Shown piece after piece: positions 39,348 through 48,817 of a stretch of 64,000 nt of DNA. Position numbers and translations under genes: made by a program. The stretch spans positions 1 through 64,000 of the forward strand of contig JAAVWC010000017.1 of the NCBI GenBank assembly GCA_023910675.1, given 5' to 3'. Origin of the DNA: Gemmatimonas sp. Its GTDB lineage: Bacteria; Gemmatimonadota; Gemmatimonadetes; Gemmatimonadales; Gemmatimonadaceae. A model generated the notes under the pieces. It was not told where the DNA came from. It did not search any database and was given only the letters and a program-made list of their open reading frames with translations. Positions within the stretch are counted from its first letter, which is position 1; each line of letters opens with the position of its first letter.

Positions 39348-40358
39348 ATGACCGTCCTCGAAGCTCACTACGATCCCGCGCTCGCGGCTGAAATCCGCGC
39401 CCTCGCCAAGGCGAAAAACGCGGTCATTCTCGCGCACAACTACGAGCGTCCCGAAATTCAGGACGTGGCCGACTATGTGGGCGACTCGCTCGGACTCTCG
39501 CGCGAAGCGGCCAAGACCGAAGCCGATGTCATCGTCTTCTGCGGCGTGCACTTCATGGCGGAAACCGCCGCGATCCTGTCGCCACAGAAAACCGTGCTGC
39601 TTCCCGATCTCGCCGCCGGTTGCTCGCTGGCCAGCACCATCGATGCGGACCAACTGCGCGCATGGAAGGCCGAGCATCCGGGCGCGGTGGTCGTCGCCTA
39701 CGTCAACACGACCGCCGCAGTGAAAGCGGAGAGCGATTACTGCTGCACCTCGGGTAATGCCGTCGAAGTGATCAACGCGATTCCCGCCGACCAAGAGATT
39801 CTGTTCCTCCCCGACATGTTCCTCGGCGCGCATGTCCGCCGCGAAACCAAGCGGGAGAACATTCACGTGTGGATGGGCGAGTGTCATGTGCATGCGGGCA
39901 TCGATCCCGAGCATATCACACGGACACGCGCGCAGCACCCCGGCGCGGAGTTCCTCATTCACCCCGAGTGCGGCTGCGCCACGTCGGTGGTGGAGGCGAT
40001 GAGTGCCGGCGCGGTCGACAAGGAGAACGCGCACATTCTCTCCACCGAGGGGATGATCAAGCGTCCGTCGCAGACCACGCAGGACACGTTCATCGTGGCC
40101 ACCGAGATCGGGATTCTGCACCGGTTGCGCCGTGAGAATCCCACCAAGCACTTCATTGCGGCCAATGACCGCGCGCAGTGCTCGTACATGAAGGTCACGA
40201 CGCTCCCCAAGGTGCGCGATGCGCTGCAGTATATGCAGCACCGCATTACCGTCCCCGAGGAAATGGCCGCGCGTGCGCGGACGGCGATCGCGCGCATGGT
40301 GAGCATCGGCGGAAATGCCGGCGTCAGCCCCTTCGGCCCAGAGGCCCCTGGCGAATGA
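39348..40358 (+). CDS. nadA: Quinolinate synthase
   Basis: A 336-aa [4Fe-4S] enzyme condensing iminoaspartate with dihydroxyacetone phosphate to quinolinate. Three Cys match the cluster ligands of the family by context: C92 (AAGCSLAS), C179 (MGECHVHAG) and C278 (RAQCSYMKVTT). Other hallmarks are ILAHNYERPEIQDVADYVGD and HPECGCA. The start is the ATG at 39348, which gives the family N-terminus. Its stop overlaps the nadC start (ATGA). Confidence 0.96.
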   Translation: MTVLEAHYDPALAAEIRALAKAKNAVILAHNYERPEIQDVADYVGDSLGLSREAAKTEADVIVFCGVHFMAETAAILSPQKTVLLPDLAAGCSLASTIDADQLRAWKAEHPGAVVVAYVNTTAAVKAESDYCCTSGNAVEVINAIPADQEILFLPDMFLGAHVRRETKRENIHVWMGECHVHAGIDPEHITRTRAQHPGAEFLIHPECGCATSVVEAMSAGAVDKENAHILSTEGMIKRPSQTTQDTFIVATEIGILHRLRRENPTKHFIAANDRAQCSYMKVTTLPKVRDALQYMQHRITVPEEMAARARTAIARMVSIGGNAGVSPFGPEAPGE

Positions 40359-41314
40359 GCTCTTTCCACCCGCCGCTCCGCCCGACGCCGCCAACGTCGC
40401 ACATGGCCGTGGCCCCGCGGACGATTACCCCGCTCGATACACGCGCGGTAACTGTGTCACCGCTCGCGTTTCCACTCAGTGCCGATGAAACGGCCGCGCG
40501 CGTGCGGGTGGCATTGCAGGAAGACGAAGCGTTCAACGACATCTCCACGCTCGCGACGGTGGTCAGCACGCGCCACGTGCGCTGCTCGATCGTCGCGCGA
40601 CGTGACGGGGTGATCGCCGGCATTCCGCTGGCGGTCGACGCGTTCCGTCAGCTCGATGCCAACGTCACCATTCGCATCGAAGCCGAAGACGGCACGCGCG
40701 TGAAAGCCGGTGACACGGTCATGGCGCTCACGGGACACGCGCGCGGCATGTTGTCCGCTGAGCGCACCGCGCTGAACTATCTGCAGCATCTCTCGGGAAT
40801 CGCGACGTTGACGTACCGCTTCACCGACGCGGTGAAGGGCACGGGGGCGCTGATTCTGGACACCCGCAAAACCACGCCGGGGTGGCGCTCGCTCGAGAAG
40901 TACGCGGTGCGTGCCGGTGGAGGCACCAACCACCGCCTCGATCTGCGCAGCGGGGTGCTCATCAAGGACAATCACCTCGCGGCCATTGGGGGCGACATGG
41001 CGATGGCCGTCGCCCGTGCGCGTGCGCTCGCGCTGACCGGCACGCCCGTGCAGGTCGAATGCGATACGATCGCGCAGGTCGACGCCGCCGTTGCCGCCGG
41101 TGCCGATTGGGTCCTGCTCGACAACATGTCGCTCGATCAGCTGCGTGAGGCGGTCTCGCGCTGCCGTGGGCGTGTCGTCACGGAGGCCTCGGGTGGTGTC
41201 TCGCTCGATACCGTCCGCGCCATTGCCGAAACGGGTGTCGATCGCATTTCCATCGGAGCGCTGACGCACTCTGCGCCGGCGCTCGACCTCGCTCTCGACT
41301 TCGACGGCTTGTGA
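40355..41314 (+). CDS. nadC: Nicotinate-nucleotide pyrophosphorylase (QPRTase)
   Basis: A 319-aa type II phosphoribosyltransferase converting quinolinate and PRPP to nicotinate mononucleotide. Diagnostic segments are DTRKTTPGWRSLEKYAVRAG, GGGTNHRLDLRSGVLIKDNH, VQVECDT, VLLDNMS and TEASGGV. The ATG at 40355 overlaps the nadA stop; the first ~35 residues are Pro/Thr-rich and look unconserved, so an inner start at MAVAPRTITP (residue 17) is possible. The stop is overlapped by a GTG that could start the next gene. Confidence 0.95.
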   Translation: MSSFHPPLRPTPPTSHMAVAPRTITPLDTRAVTVSPLAFPLSADETAARVRVALQEDEAFNDISTLATVVSTRHVRCSIVARRDGVIAGIPLAVDAFRQLDANVTIRIEAEDGTRVKAGDTVMALTGHARGMLSAERTALNYLQHLSGIATLTYRFTDAVKGTGALILDTRKTTPGWRSLEKYAVRAGGGTNHRLDLRSGVLIKDNHLAAIGGDMAMAVARARALALTGTPVQVECDTIAQVDAAVAAGADWVLLDNMSLDQLREAVSRCRGRVVTEASGGVSLDTVRAIAETGVDRISIGALTHSAPALDLALDFDGL

Positions 41315-41334
41315 AACGGACGGAGTCTCCTGCC

Positions 41335-42276
41335 ATGCCTGTCAAACTCCCTCCGCCAACCGAACGCGCGTCCCGTATTCTGCTCGAAGGGATCGTCGAT
41401 TATGCCGGACTCTTTCCGCCGGCTTCCCTCGACATTCCGAAGGCGGTGCGCAACTTCGCGCATTACCGCGCCGGCGGGTCGGGCTGGATGTTGGGGCGGT
41501 TTATCTGCCCGGCCTCACGGCTCGATGCTTTCTCCGCCAGTGCAGATCCGCTACTGCCGCGCGACGCCGGCGCCATCCCGTGGCGGTTGTCGGTCACGGG
41601 TACCGGTGATGTCGAGGCCGATCTCGCGGCCATCGCAGCCTTCAACGAGCGACATCGGGTTTGCTTCGAAGAATGCGGGGCCAAGGTCGACGCCTACGAG
41701 GTGAAGGTCACATCGGTTCAGGAAATCGTCTCGCTGCACGAGCAGCTGCCGGCGTCCCTCGCGGTGTACTTCGAAGTGCCGCTCGACGCGACCGTCGATG
41801 TGCTGGTGCAGGCCATCGCGAGTACGGGGCGCCGCGCCAAGATGCGCACCGGCGGCACGGTGGCCGACGCCTTCCCGCCCGCCGCCGCGATCGTGCGCTT
41901 CCTGCGTGCCCTCGTGACGCACGACGTGGTTGCCAAAGCCACCGCAGGATTGCATCACCCGTTGTGCGGTGCGTACCGGCTCACATACGAACCCGACGCG
42001 GCGACGGCACGCATGTTCGGCATGCTCAACGTACTGCTCGCGGCTGCCGTGATCGCCAAGGGCGGCAGCGATGAAGACGCGCTCCTGCTCCTCAACGAAT
42101 CCAACGCCGCATCCATCGAATTCAATGACATCCATGTGGCCTGGCATGGTCCGTACGGGATCATCACGATCAGTCGCGCGCTGCTGCAACAGGTGCGCGA
42201 ACGCATGCTGGTGAGCATCGGCTCCTGCTCCTTCACCGAACCCGTCGACGAAAACCGTGCAATGGGCTGGATCTGA
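41335..42276 (+). CDS. Conserved protein of unknown function, coupled to nadC
   Basis: A 313-aa soluble protein without signal or membrane segments. The ATG at 41335 has GGAG 9 nt upstream; an overlapping GTG at 41311 (321 aa) is the alternative. The N-terminus LLEGIVDYAGLFPPASLDI and the segment HHPLCGAYRLTYEPDAATAR look like conserved blocks, with an alternating alpha/beta pattern in between. I do not recognise the family. Its position directly behind nadBAC and in front of fumarylacetoacetase suggests amino-acid or pyridine metabolism, but this is context only. Confidence 0.8.
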   Translation: MPVKLPPPTERASRILLEGIVDYAGLFPPASLDIPKAVRNFAHYRAGGSGWMLGRFICPASRLDAFSASADPLLPRDAGAIPWRLSVTGTGDVEADLAAIAAFNERHRVCFEECGAKVDAYEVKVTSVQEIVSLHEQLPASLAVYFEVPLDATVDVLVQAIASTGRRAKMRTGGTVADAFPPAAAIVRFLRALVTHDVVAKATAGLHHPLCGAYRLTYEPDAATARMFGMLNVLLAAAVIAKGGSDEDALLLLNESNAASIEFNDIHVAWHGPYGIITISRALLQQVRERMLVSIGSCSFTEPVDENRAMGWI

Positions 42277-42298
42277 CGTGCCTCTCACCGCCAACAGC

Positions 42299-43630
42299 AT
42301 GAACGCCTCCGCTCCAACTCGCAGCTGGGTGACCAGCGCCAATGGGCACCCTGATTTCTCGCTGCAGAATGTGCCGTTCGGCGTGTTCCGCCGGGCCCAC
42401 AGCACCGAAGCGCCGCGGGTTGGCGTGGCCATCGGCGACGACATTCTCGACCTCGCCGCCTGTCAGGCGGCCGGCCTGTTTGATGGAGGCGATCCCGAGA
42501 TACGCGATGTCCTTCAGCGCGCCGCCCGCGCCTGCGCCTCACCCTCGCTCAATGCACTGATGGCGCTCGGGAGTGCGGCGCGTCGCGCGTTGCGCACCGC
42601 CGTGCTCGAACTGCTGCGCGACGGCGCGTCGGCCCATGGTCGTCAGACGGCGCAGTATGCGCTCGTATCGCAGCGCGACGCGGAGCTGTTTCTGCCGGTG
42701 CAGGTGGGCGACTACACCGACTTCTATGCGTCGGTGCACCACGCCACCAACGTGGGCGCCATGTTTCGTCCCGACAATCCGCTGCTCCCCAACTACAAGT
42801 GGGTGCCCATTGGGTATCACGGACGCGCGTCGAGTATCGTGCCGTCGGGGACCGCAGTGCGGCGGCCATCGGGGCAACGGAAAGGGCCCAATGACGCCGA
42901 GCCCTCGGTGGGGCCCTCGCGCTCACTCGATTACGAGTTGGAGCTCGGCGCGTTCGTCGGGACCGGCAATGCACTGGGCGACACGATCGCCATCGCGGAT
43001 GCCGAAGCGCATCTGTGGGGACTCTGTCTGCTGAACGATTGGTCGGCACGCGACATCCAGGCCTGGGAGTATCAACCGCTCGGCCCGTTTCTCGCCAAGA
43101 ACTTTGCGAGTACGATCAGTCCGTGGGTGGTCACACTGGAAGCGCTCGAGCCGTTCCGTGCGCCGCTGGCACCGCGCGCCGAGGGTGATCCCGCTCCACT
43201 GCCCTATCTCACGGCGGCATCCGATCGTGCGCAGGGCGGCTTTGCTCTCACCGTGGAAGTCTGGTTACGAACGCCGCGCATGCGCGAGGCCAACGAACCG
43301 GCGGTGAGAATTTCGCAGGGGAGTGCGCTCGATCTGTACTGGAGTTTTGCCCAGATGCTCACACACCACGCGAGCACTGGCTGCAACCTGCGTTCGGGCG
43401 ATCTGTTGGGGAGCGGCACGATCTCGGGCGCGTCGGTTGACAGTCGTGGTTGTCTGCTCGAGTTGACGTCGCGAGGGGCCGAGCCCATTACGCTGCCCAA
43501 TGGAGAGACCCGCGGCTTTCTGGCCGATGGCGACGAGGTCATCATGACGGCGTATGCCGAGCGTGACGGCGTGGGACGAATTGGCTTCGGGCATTGCTCG
43601 GGGCAGATTCTCGCCAGTGTGACGGGTTGA
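42299..43630 (+). CDS. fahA: Fumarylacetoacetase
   Basis: A 443-aa cytoplasmic hydrolase for the last step of tyrosine/homogentisate breakdown, giving fumarate and acetoacetate. The N-terminal FAA domain (FSLQNVPFGVFRRA) is followed by the catalytic core: DYTDFYASVHHATNVGAMFR carries the active-site His and metal ligands, then PIGYHGRASSIVPSGT, ELELGAFVG, LLNDWSARDIQAWEYQPLGP and GDEVIMTAYAERDG. Length matches eukaryotic-type FAH. The ATG at 42299 is used; a GTG at 42278 is possible. No other tyrosine-degradation gene is in the window. Confidence 0.95.
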   Translation: MNASAPTRSWVTSANGHPDFSLQNVPFGVFRRAHSTEAPRVGVAIGDDILDLAACQAAGLFDGGDPEIRDVLQRAARACASPSLNALMALGSAARRALRTAVLELLRDGASAHGRQTAQYALVSQRDAELFLPVQVGDYTDFYASVHHATNVGAMFRPDNPLLPNYKWVPIGYHGRASSIVPSGTAVRRPSGQRKGPNDAEPSVGPSRSLDYELELGAFVGTGNALGDTIAIADAEAHLWGLCLLNDWSARDIQAWEYQPLGPFLAKNFASTISPWVVTLEALEPFRAPLAPRAEGDPAPLPYLTAASDRAQGGFALTVEVWLRTPRMREANEPAVRISQGSALDLYWSFAQMLTHHASTGCNLRSGDLLGSGTISGASVDSRGCLLELTSRGAEPITLPNGETRGFLADGDEVIMTAYAERDGVGRIGFGHCSGQILASVTG

Positions 43631-43664
43631 GGAACCCCCGCTACGCGCTGGTTCTTTGTTCCGC

Positions 43665-45065
43665 ATGATGTCAGATCTATTGTTCGCGCGATCGCAGATG
43701 GCGATGTCGCTGGCGTTCCACATCGTCTTTGCCGTGGTCGGCATCGGCATGCCAGCGCTCATGGTCATTGCGGAGTGGCGCTGGCTCAAGACGCGTGATC
43801 CGGTGTTACTGGAGTTGGCCAAGCGATGGGCGAAGGGGACAGCCATTCTCTTTGCCGTCGGTGCCGTGTCGGGCACGGTGCTCAGCTTCGAACTTGGATT
43901 GCTGTGGCCCACGTTCATGGAGCATGCCGGTGCCGTCATCGGCATGCCGTTCTCGCTCGAAGGGTTTGCGTTCTTCACGGAAGCCATCTTTCTTGGCATA
44001 TACCTGTATGCGTGGAAGCGCATTCCGCCGCGCGCGCACTTGGCGGCGGGCGTGGTCGTGGCGGTCAGTGGCGCGCTGAGCGGCGCCTTCGTGGTGTGCG
44101 CGAATGCGTGGATGAACGCCCCCGCCGGGTTCGACATGGTGAATGGGCAAGTGACCAACGTCGATCCGTTCGCGGCGATGTTCAATGCGGCGGCGCCATC
44201 GCAGATCGTGCACATGACGCTTGCCGCCTTTGCGGCGACGGGTTTCGCAGTGGCCGGCGTACACGCGTTGGCGCTCTGGCGTGGCACGCTGCATCGCGCC
44301 TTCCATCGTGCGGCGCTGCAGATCGCGCTCATGATCGGCTTGCCCGCAGCGGTGGTGCAACCACTCAGCGGTGACTGGAGTGCGCGCGACGTCGCTGAAC
44401 GTCAGCCGGTGAAGCTGGCCGCGATGGAAGGGCACCTGCGCACGGGCCCCGCGGCGTTCGTCATTGGTGGATGGCCCAACGAAGCCACGCTCGAGCACCG
44501 CGGCGCCATCGAAATTCCCGGCGCCATCTCATTACTGTTGCACGGTGATCCCAACGCGGTCGTACCGGGCGTGGAGAGTGTACCGGCCGAGGATCGTCCG
44601 CCGCTGGGCATCGTGCACTTGGCGTTTCAGATCATGGTCGGCTGCGGCTCCATCATGGCGGCGCTCGCACTGTTCGGTGCGTTTCGCTGGTGGCAGCGCA
44701 AGCGCGGACGGGGCGTGGCGCTCCCCGACGACCGGCGGTTTCTGCTCGCGATCATGCTTGCGTCGCCGCTCGGGTTCATTGCGCTCGAGGCCGGATGGAC
44801 GGTGACCGAAGTCGGACGTCAGCCATGGATCGTGCAAGGCGTGTTGCGGACCGCCGAAGCGGTAACGCCGATGCCGGGCCTCGGCGTCACGTTCACCTTG
44901 TTCACCGCGTTGTACATCGGCTTGGCCATCACCGTGCTCTTCCTGCTCTGGCGTCAGATCCTCAAGACGGGGGTAACCCCCGCACCACTGGGGCTGACCA
45001 ATGAACTGCCGATTGCGTTGCGCGTGACCGGCGCGCATCAGGGCCCGAGCACCAACGCGCCGTGA
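43665..45065 (+). CDS. cydA: Cytochrome bd-type quinol oxidase subunit I (short Q-loop form)
   Basis: A 466-aa inner-membrane subunit that binds quinol and haems b558, b595 and d. The likely haem ligand His is in AFHIVFAVVGIG (helix 1), with another in QIVHMTLAAFAATGF. The family motif GWTVTEVGRQPWIVQGVLRT is intact. The periplasmic Q-loop is short, as in the cyanide-insensitive CioA-like branch. Start: ATG 43665 (or 43668). cydB overlaps its stop (GTGA at 45062). Expected to support respiration at low oxygen or under respiratory stress. Confidence 0.93.
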   Translation: MMSDLLFARSQMAMSLAFHIVFAVVGIGMPALMVIAEWRWLKTRDPVLLELAKRWAKGTAILFAVGAVSGTVLSFELGLLWPTFMEHAGAVIGMPFSLEGFAFFTEAIFLGIYLYAWKRIPPRAHLAAGVVVAVSGALSGAFVVCANAWMNAPAGFDMVNGQVTNVDPFAAMFNAAAPSQIVHMTLAAFAATGFAVAGVHALALWRGTLHRAFHRAALQIALMIGLPAAVVQPLSGDWSARDVAERQPVKLAAMEGHLRTGPAAFVIGGWPNEATLEHRGAIEIPGAISLLLHGDPNAVVPGVESVPAEDRPPLGIVHLAFQIMVGCGSIMAALALFGAFRWWQRKRGRGVALPDDRRFLLAIMLASPLGFIALEAGWTVTEVGRQPWIVQGVLRTAEAVTPMPGLGVTFTLFTALYIGLAITVLFLLWRQILKTGVTPAPLGLTNELPIALRVTGAHQGPSTNAP

Positions 45066-46123
45066 GTCCCACGGATATCACGTGGACGCTGCCGCACATC
45101 GTGGCGGGAGTCATGGTGCTGTCGCTGAATGCGTACGTGCTGCTCGGCGGCGCGGATTTTGGCGGTGGCGTGTGGGATCTCGTTGCTCGCGGGCAGCGCC
45201 GCGATGAACAGCGCGCGCTCATTGCCAACGCCATCGGACCCATCTGGGAAGCCAACCACGTCTGGCTCATTCTCGTGGTGGTGTTGCTCTTCACCTGCTT
45301 CCCCAAGGCGTTCGCGCACCTCTCCACCGAGTTGCACGTTCCCATCACGATCATGCTGGTGGGAATCGTCTTGCGAGGGTCCGCGTTCACCTTTCGCACC
45401 TACGACAGCAAGCAGGACACCGTGCAGCGCCGCTGGGGACGCATCTTTTCCATGGCCAGCTTGCTCACGCCGATCATTCTTGGGGTGTGCCTCGGGACCG
45501 TGGCCAGTGGTGCGGTCCCCATGCGCACGGCGCAGGAGGCCGCGGCGCTGACCTTCATGCAGCGCTTCATCAACCCGTGGTGCGCGTCGCCCTTCCCGTG
45601 GGCGGTCGGGCTGCTCACGCTCATGCTCTTCGCCTTTCTGGCGGCGAGCTATTTGACCGTCGAAGCCCCCGACGACGCGCTCCGCGATCTCTTTCGCCGC
45701 CGCGCCCAGCAGGCGCAACTCGCGCTGCTGTTGACCGCCGCCGCCACCCTGCTCGTGGCGCGCGTGGAAAATCCGCTCCTCTTCAGTGGGCTTACCCGCG
45801 GCACCACCGCATTGGCCATGCATGGCGTGACCGCGTTGGCCGCAGCGCTGTCGCTCTGGGCATTGGGGACTCGTCGCTTTCAGGTGGCACGGTTGGCGGC
45901 CGCGGCACAGGCCAGCTTCATCCTGTGGGGATGGGCCTGGACGCAATTCCCCTGGATTCTCCCCCCGGATCGCACCATTACGTCCCTCGCGGCGCCGCAC
46001 GTCACGCTCCAGCTCACCGTCGGAGCGCTCGCCATCGGGACCGCCATTCTGCTGCCCAGCTTCGTGTACCTGTTCCGGATCTTCAAGAGCGGCGAAACCG
46101 CGTTCGGAAACGAGCAGGTCTAG
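45062..46123 (+). CDS. cydB: Cytochrome bd-type quinol oxidase subunit II
   Basis: A 353-aa inner-membrane partner of CydA, GTG start overlapping the cydA stop. Typical features are the N-terminal GGADFGGGVWDLVARG, the segment GPIWEANHVWLILVVVLLF, and about eight hydrophobic helices ending with LPSFVYLFRIFKSGET. No small CydX-type gene follows. A response-regulator gene lies 47 nt downstream on the same strand and could belong to the same transcript. Confidence 0.94.
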   Translation: MSPTDITWTLPHIVAGVMVLSLNAYVLLGGADFGGGVWDLVARGQRRDEQRALIANAIGPIWEANHVWLILVVVLLFTCFPKAFAHLSTELHVPITIMLVGIVLRGSAFTFRTYDSKQDTVQRRWGRIFSMASLLTPIILGVCLGTVASGAVPMRTAQEAAALTFMQRFINPWCASPFPWAVGLLTLMLFAFLAASYLTVEAPDDALRDLFRRRAQQAQLALLLTAAATLLVARVENPLLFSGLTRGTTALAMHGVTALAAALSLWALGTRRFQVARLAAAAQASFILWGWAWTQFPWILPPDRTITSLAAPHVTLQLTVGALAIGTAILLPSFVYLFRIFKSGETAFGNEQV

Positions 46124-46170
46124 CCCGCGAGGGCTTTCCGGAACTTGGGTCCACGTCGTAATTTTCCGCT

Positions 46171-46866
46171 ATGCGTCCTGACCTCATCCGCGTGGTTCTC
46201 GTCGACGACCATCAGATCGTCCGCTCCGGTCTGAAAGCCGTACTGTCGACCGCCAAGGACATCACCGTCGTTGGCGAGGGTGGGTCCGGCAAGGATGCCC
46301 TCGTGCTGGCCGAACGGCTCGATCCGCACGTGATCGTGATGGACCTCTCCATGCCCGACATGGATGGGCTCACGGCCACCCGTGAGCTGCAGAAGGCCAA
46401 CGCCGCGCGTGTGCAGCGCTCCGACGAACCGCCAACGCGTCGTGTGTTGGTGCTCACCATGCACACCGAAGATGAGCATCTGGTCGCGCTTCTCGAAGCG
46501 GGCGCGGGCGGGTACCTGCTCAAGTCGGTCGCCGATCGCGAACTGGTCGACGCGGTGCGCACCGTGGCCGCCGGTGATGTGTACGTGCAGCCCACCGCCG
46601 CCCGCGCACTCGCGCGCGGCCTCGCCAAGCGCGACGGCAACGCCGAAGAGCGCACGCGCTTCGAGAAGCTCACCGATCGCGAACAGGTCGTGCTGAAAAT
46701 GGTCGCCGAGGGCTATACGGCGCCGGAAATCGGTGAGCATCTCACCATATCGCCCAAGACGGTCGACACGTACAAGCAGCGCATTGGCGAGAAGCTCGGC
46801 CTCACGCACCGCACCGACTACGTGAAGTTCGCGCTCAAGCTCGGTCTGCTCAAACACGAAGTCTGA
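46171..46866 (+). CDS. NarL/FixJ-type response regulator
   Basis: A 231-aa DNA-binding regulator. The receiver domain has the acidic pair D12/D13 (VLVDDHQIV), phospho-acceptor D58 (VIVMDLSMPDMDG), the conserved Thr in VLTMHTEDEH and Lys in GGYLLKS. A LuxR-type helix-turn-helix follows at about residues 165-225 (KLTDREQVVLKMVAEGY ... ISPKTVDTYKQRI). No histidine kinase is adjacent, so the partner is elsewhere. Proximity to cydAB suggests, but does not show, control of respiration. It converges with the acyl-CoA dehydrogenase gene, leaving only 4 nt between the stops. Confidence 0.93.
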   Translation: MRPDLIRVVLVDDHQIVRSGLKAVLSTAKDITVVGEGGSGKDALVLAERLDPHVIVMDLSMPDMDGLTATRELQKANAARVQRSDEPPTRRVLVLTMHTEDEHLVALLEAGAGGYLLKSVADRELVDAVRTVAAGDVYVQPTAARALARGLAKRDGNAEERTRFEKLTDREQVVLKMVAEGYTAPEIGEHLTISPKTVDTYKQRIGEKLGLTHRTDYVKFALKLGLLKHEV

Positions 46867-46870
46867 CGGC

Positions 46871-48727
46871 TTACCGCGTGGGTTCCACGGCGCGCGCCTG
46901 TTCATCGCGCGTCAGGCTCCACGAAGGCAGCGGCGGTACGGCCACATCGAGCAAGGCATCGCTCGAGGCGTAGCCATGTTCGGCACGGACACGCTGCGCA
47001 ATGGAACGGCGAAGCGCATCAATCTGCTCGCCCGCGTCGCTGTCGAGCTCCACACGCAGCGCGCGGAAGCGGCGTCCGCTCTGCACGCAGAAGAGCTCCG
47101 TGAGCGCAATCTCGCGCACACAGGCATCCGCCCCACGCTCCTCGATGAGCGTCTGCGTGCGTGAGATGGTCGTGGCGCGCGCATAGAGTTCGATCGCCAT
47201 GTCGGCTAGGCGCTCCACCACCAGCTGTCGCTGCAGAATCTCTTTCTTGTGCGTCGTAACGGCCTGCTGCGTGGCCTTGGCGAGCTCTGCCACGTGCTTC
47301 TCGACGTACGTCGCATGCGTCTTGAGCAGCGGATGCAGCGTCATCTGAAAACGCTCGCGCTTGCCGAACGCACTGGCCACACGATCGGCCGCAAAACTGG
47401 AGACGAGCACCCAGTTCTGAATCGGGTTCTTGAGCGCGCCGGCAATTTCCTTGAGCGCTTCGGCGGGACCTTGAATCCCGTTCAGCCCAACGAACAGGCG
47501 CAGGATTTCATTGGCCCCTTCGAAAATGCGATTGATGCGCGCATCGCGCAGGTACCGCTCGTACGGCCACGGCTTCACGAACCCGCGACCACCGGCCAGC
47601 TGTACCAGTTCGTCGGAGCATCGCCATACCAATTCGCTCGCAAACACCTTGATGCACGCGGCTTCGAGTGAGGCATCGACGTGGTCCGTGTCGAGCGCCG
47701 CGGCGAGTGCGCCGACCATGGCGTCTGCGGCGTAGGTCTCGCTCGCCATGGTGGCCATCTTGCGCTGCGTGATCTCGAAGCTCGCCAGCCTGTCGCCGAA
47801 CTGGGTGCGGGCTTCCGCGTAGCGCGTAAACTCCCCCAGTAACTTCTTGCACGCTGACGTGCACCCCGACGCGAGCGAGAGGCGTCCCGCGTTGAGTGCA
47901 TTCACGGCCACGCGAAAGCCTTTCCCGACTTCGCCGAGCACATGGTCGTCGGGGACGAAGAGATTCTCGAACACCAACTCGGCTTGCGTCGACGCGCGAA
48001 TGCCCAGCTTGCGAATCGTGCCATCCACACGGAATCCGGGCATGTCGGGACGCACGAGGAACGCCGTGGGACGCATGACCGTCTCGCCGTTCCGCTGCAC
48101 CGGCGTCTGCGCGAACGTCGCGATCACGCCCGCGCGCTGTCCATTGCCGATCCAGTGCTTCCGACCATTCACGACCCAGCCCGTATTGTCCGCACTGCGT
48201 TCGACGCGCGTGACGATATGCTGTGCGTCGGAACCGGTTTCCGGCTCCGTCAACGCGTAGGCGGCGAGCGTTTCACCGCGCGCCAGTCCCGGCAGATAGC
48301 GCGCCTTCTGCACATCGTTGCCTGCGATCACGATGGCTTTGCTGCCAAGACCACAGTGCACGCCAATGAGCACACCGAGCGACGCATCGATGGACGCGAC
48401 CGCACCGAAGACGCGGGCGTACGCACTCGCCGACAGGCCGAGTCCCCCGTACGTCTTGGGAATGGTCAACGCGAGCAGGCCTGCCTTGGCGAATGCCTGC
48501 ACCACCGCCTCGTCGATGCTCTCCTGCTCGTCAAAGCGCGTCGGATCGATCAGCCCTGAGGCGACCATGGCATTGACCGCATCCACGAGGCGCTGCACGG
48601 TGCGCGCTTCATCAGGATCGCGCGCATCGAGCGTGGCCGGATACGGAAAGAGCAACGACTCGTTGATGTCCCCCGCGAACAGCTCACGCAGGAACGACGG
48701 CTTGGCAGGAACAGCGACGGACGACAT
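46871..48727 (-). CDS. Long-form acyl-CoA dehydrogenase (VLCAD/ACAD9-like)
   Basis: A 618-aa FAD enzyme for fatty acyl-CoA alpha,beta-dehydrogenation. It is longer than the ~380-aa standard form because of a C-terminal helical extension of about 200 residues, as in mitochondrial VLCAD and ACAD9. Signatures: PKTYGGLGLSASAYARVFG, AYALTEPETGSDAQHI, KHWIGNG, KLGIRASTQAELVFENLFVP and RINRIFEGANEILRLFVG, where the Glu after Phe is the likely catalytic base. The ATG at 48727 (MSSVAVPAKPSFLRELF) is chosen. Its promoter region contains the terminator of the upstream gene. Confidence 0.92.
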   Translation of the reverse strand: MSSVAVPAKPSFLRELFAGDINESLLFPYPATLDARDPDEARTVQRLVDAVNAMVASGLIDPTRFDEQESIDEAVVQAFAKAGLLALTIPKTYGGLGLSASAYARVFGAVASIDASLGVLIGVHCGLGSKAIVIAGNDVQKARYLPGLARGETLAAYALTEPETGSDAQHIVTRVERSADNTGWVVNGRKHWIGNGQRAGVIATFAQTPVQRNGETVMRPTAFLVRPDMPGFRVDGTIRKLGIRASTQAELVFENLFVPDDHVLGEVGKGFRVAVNALNAGRLSLASGCTSACKKLLGEFTRYAEARTQFGDRLASFEITQRKMATMASETYAADAMVGALAAALDTDHVDASLEAACIKVFASELVWRCSDELVQLAGGRGFVKPWPYERYLRDARINRIFEGANEILRLFVGLNGIQGPAEALKEIAGALKNPIQNWVLVSSFAADRVASAFGKRERFQMTLHPLLKTHATYVEKHVAELAKATQQAVTTHKKEILQRQLVVERLADMAIELYARATTISRTQTLIEERGADACVREIALTELFCVQSGRRFRALRVELDSDAGEQIDALRRSIAQRVRAEHGYASSDALLDVAVPPLPSWSLTRDEQARAVEPTR

Positions 48728-48768
48728 GACGGGATGCTCGGAATGGCTGGACGCCGGGGGGAAACGTC

Positions 48769-48800
48769 GAGGAGTCCCCATCGTGAGACGGGGACTCCTC
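48769..48800 (-). terminator. Terminator after the Ig-repeat lipoprotein gene
   Basis: GAGGAGTCCCC and its exact complement form an 11-bp stem around a 10-nt loop, 17 nt past the stop at 48818. On the minus strand the sequence after the stem is GACGTTT, a weak U-tail. Confidence 0.65.
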
Positions 48801-48817
48801 AATTTATCACACGGGGA

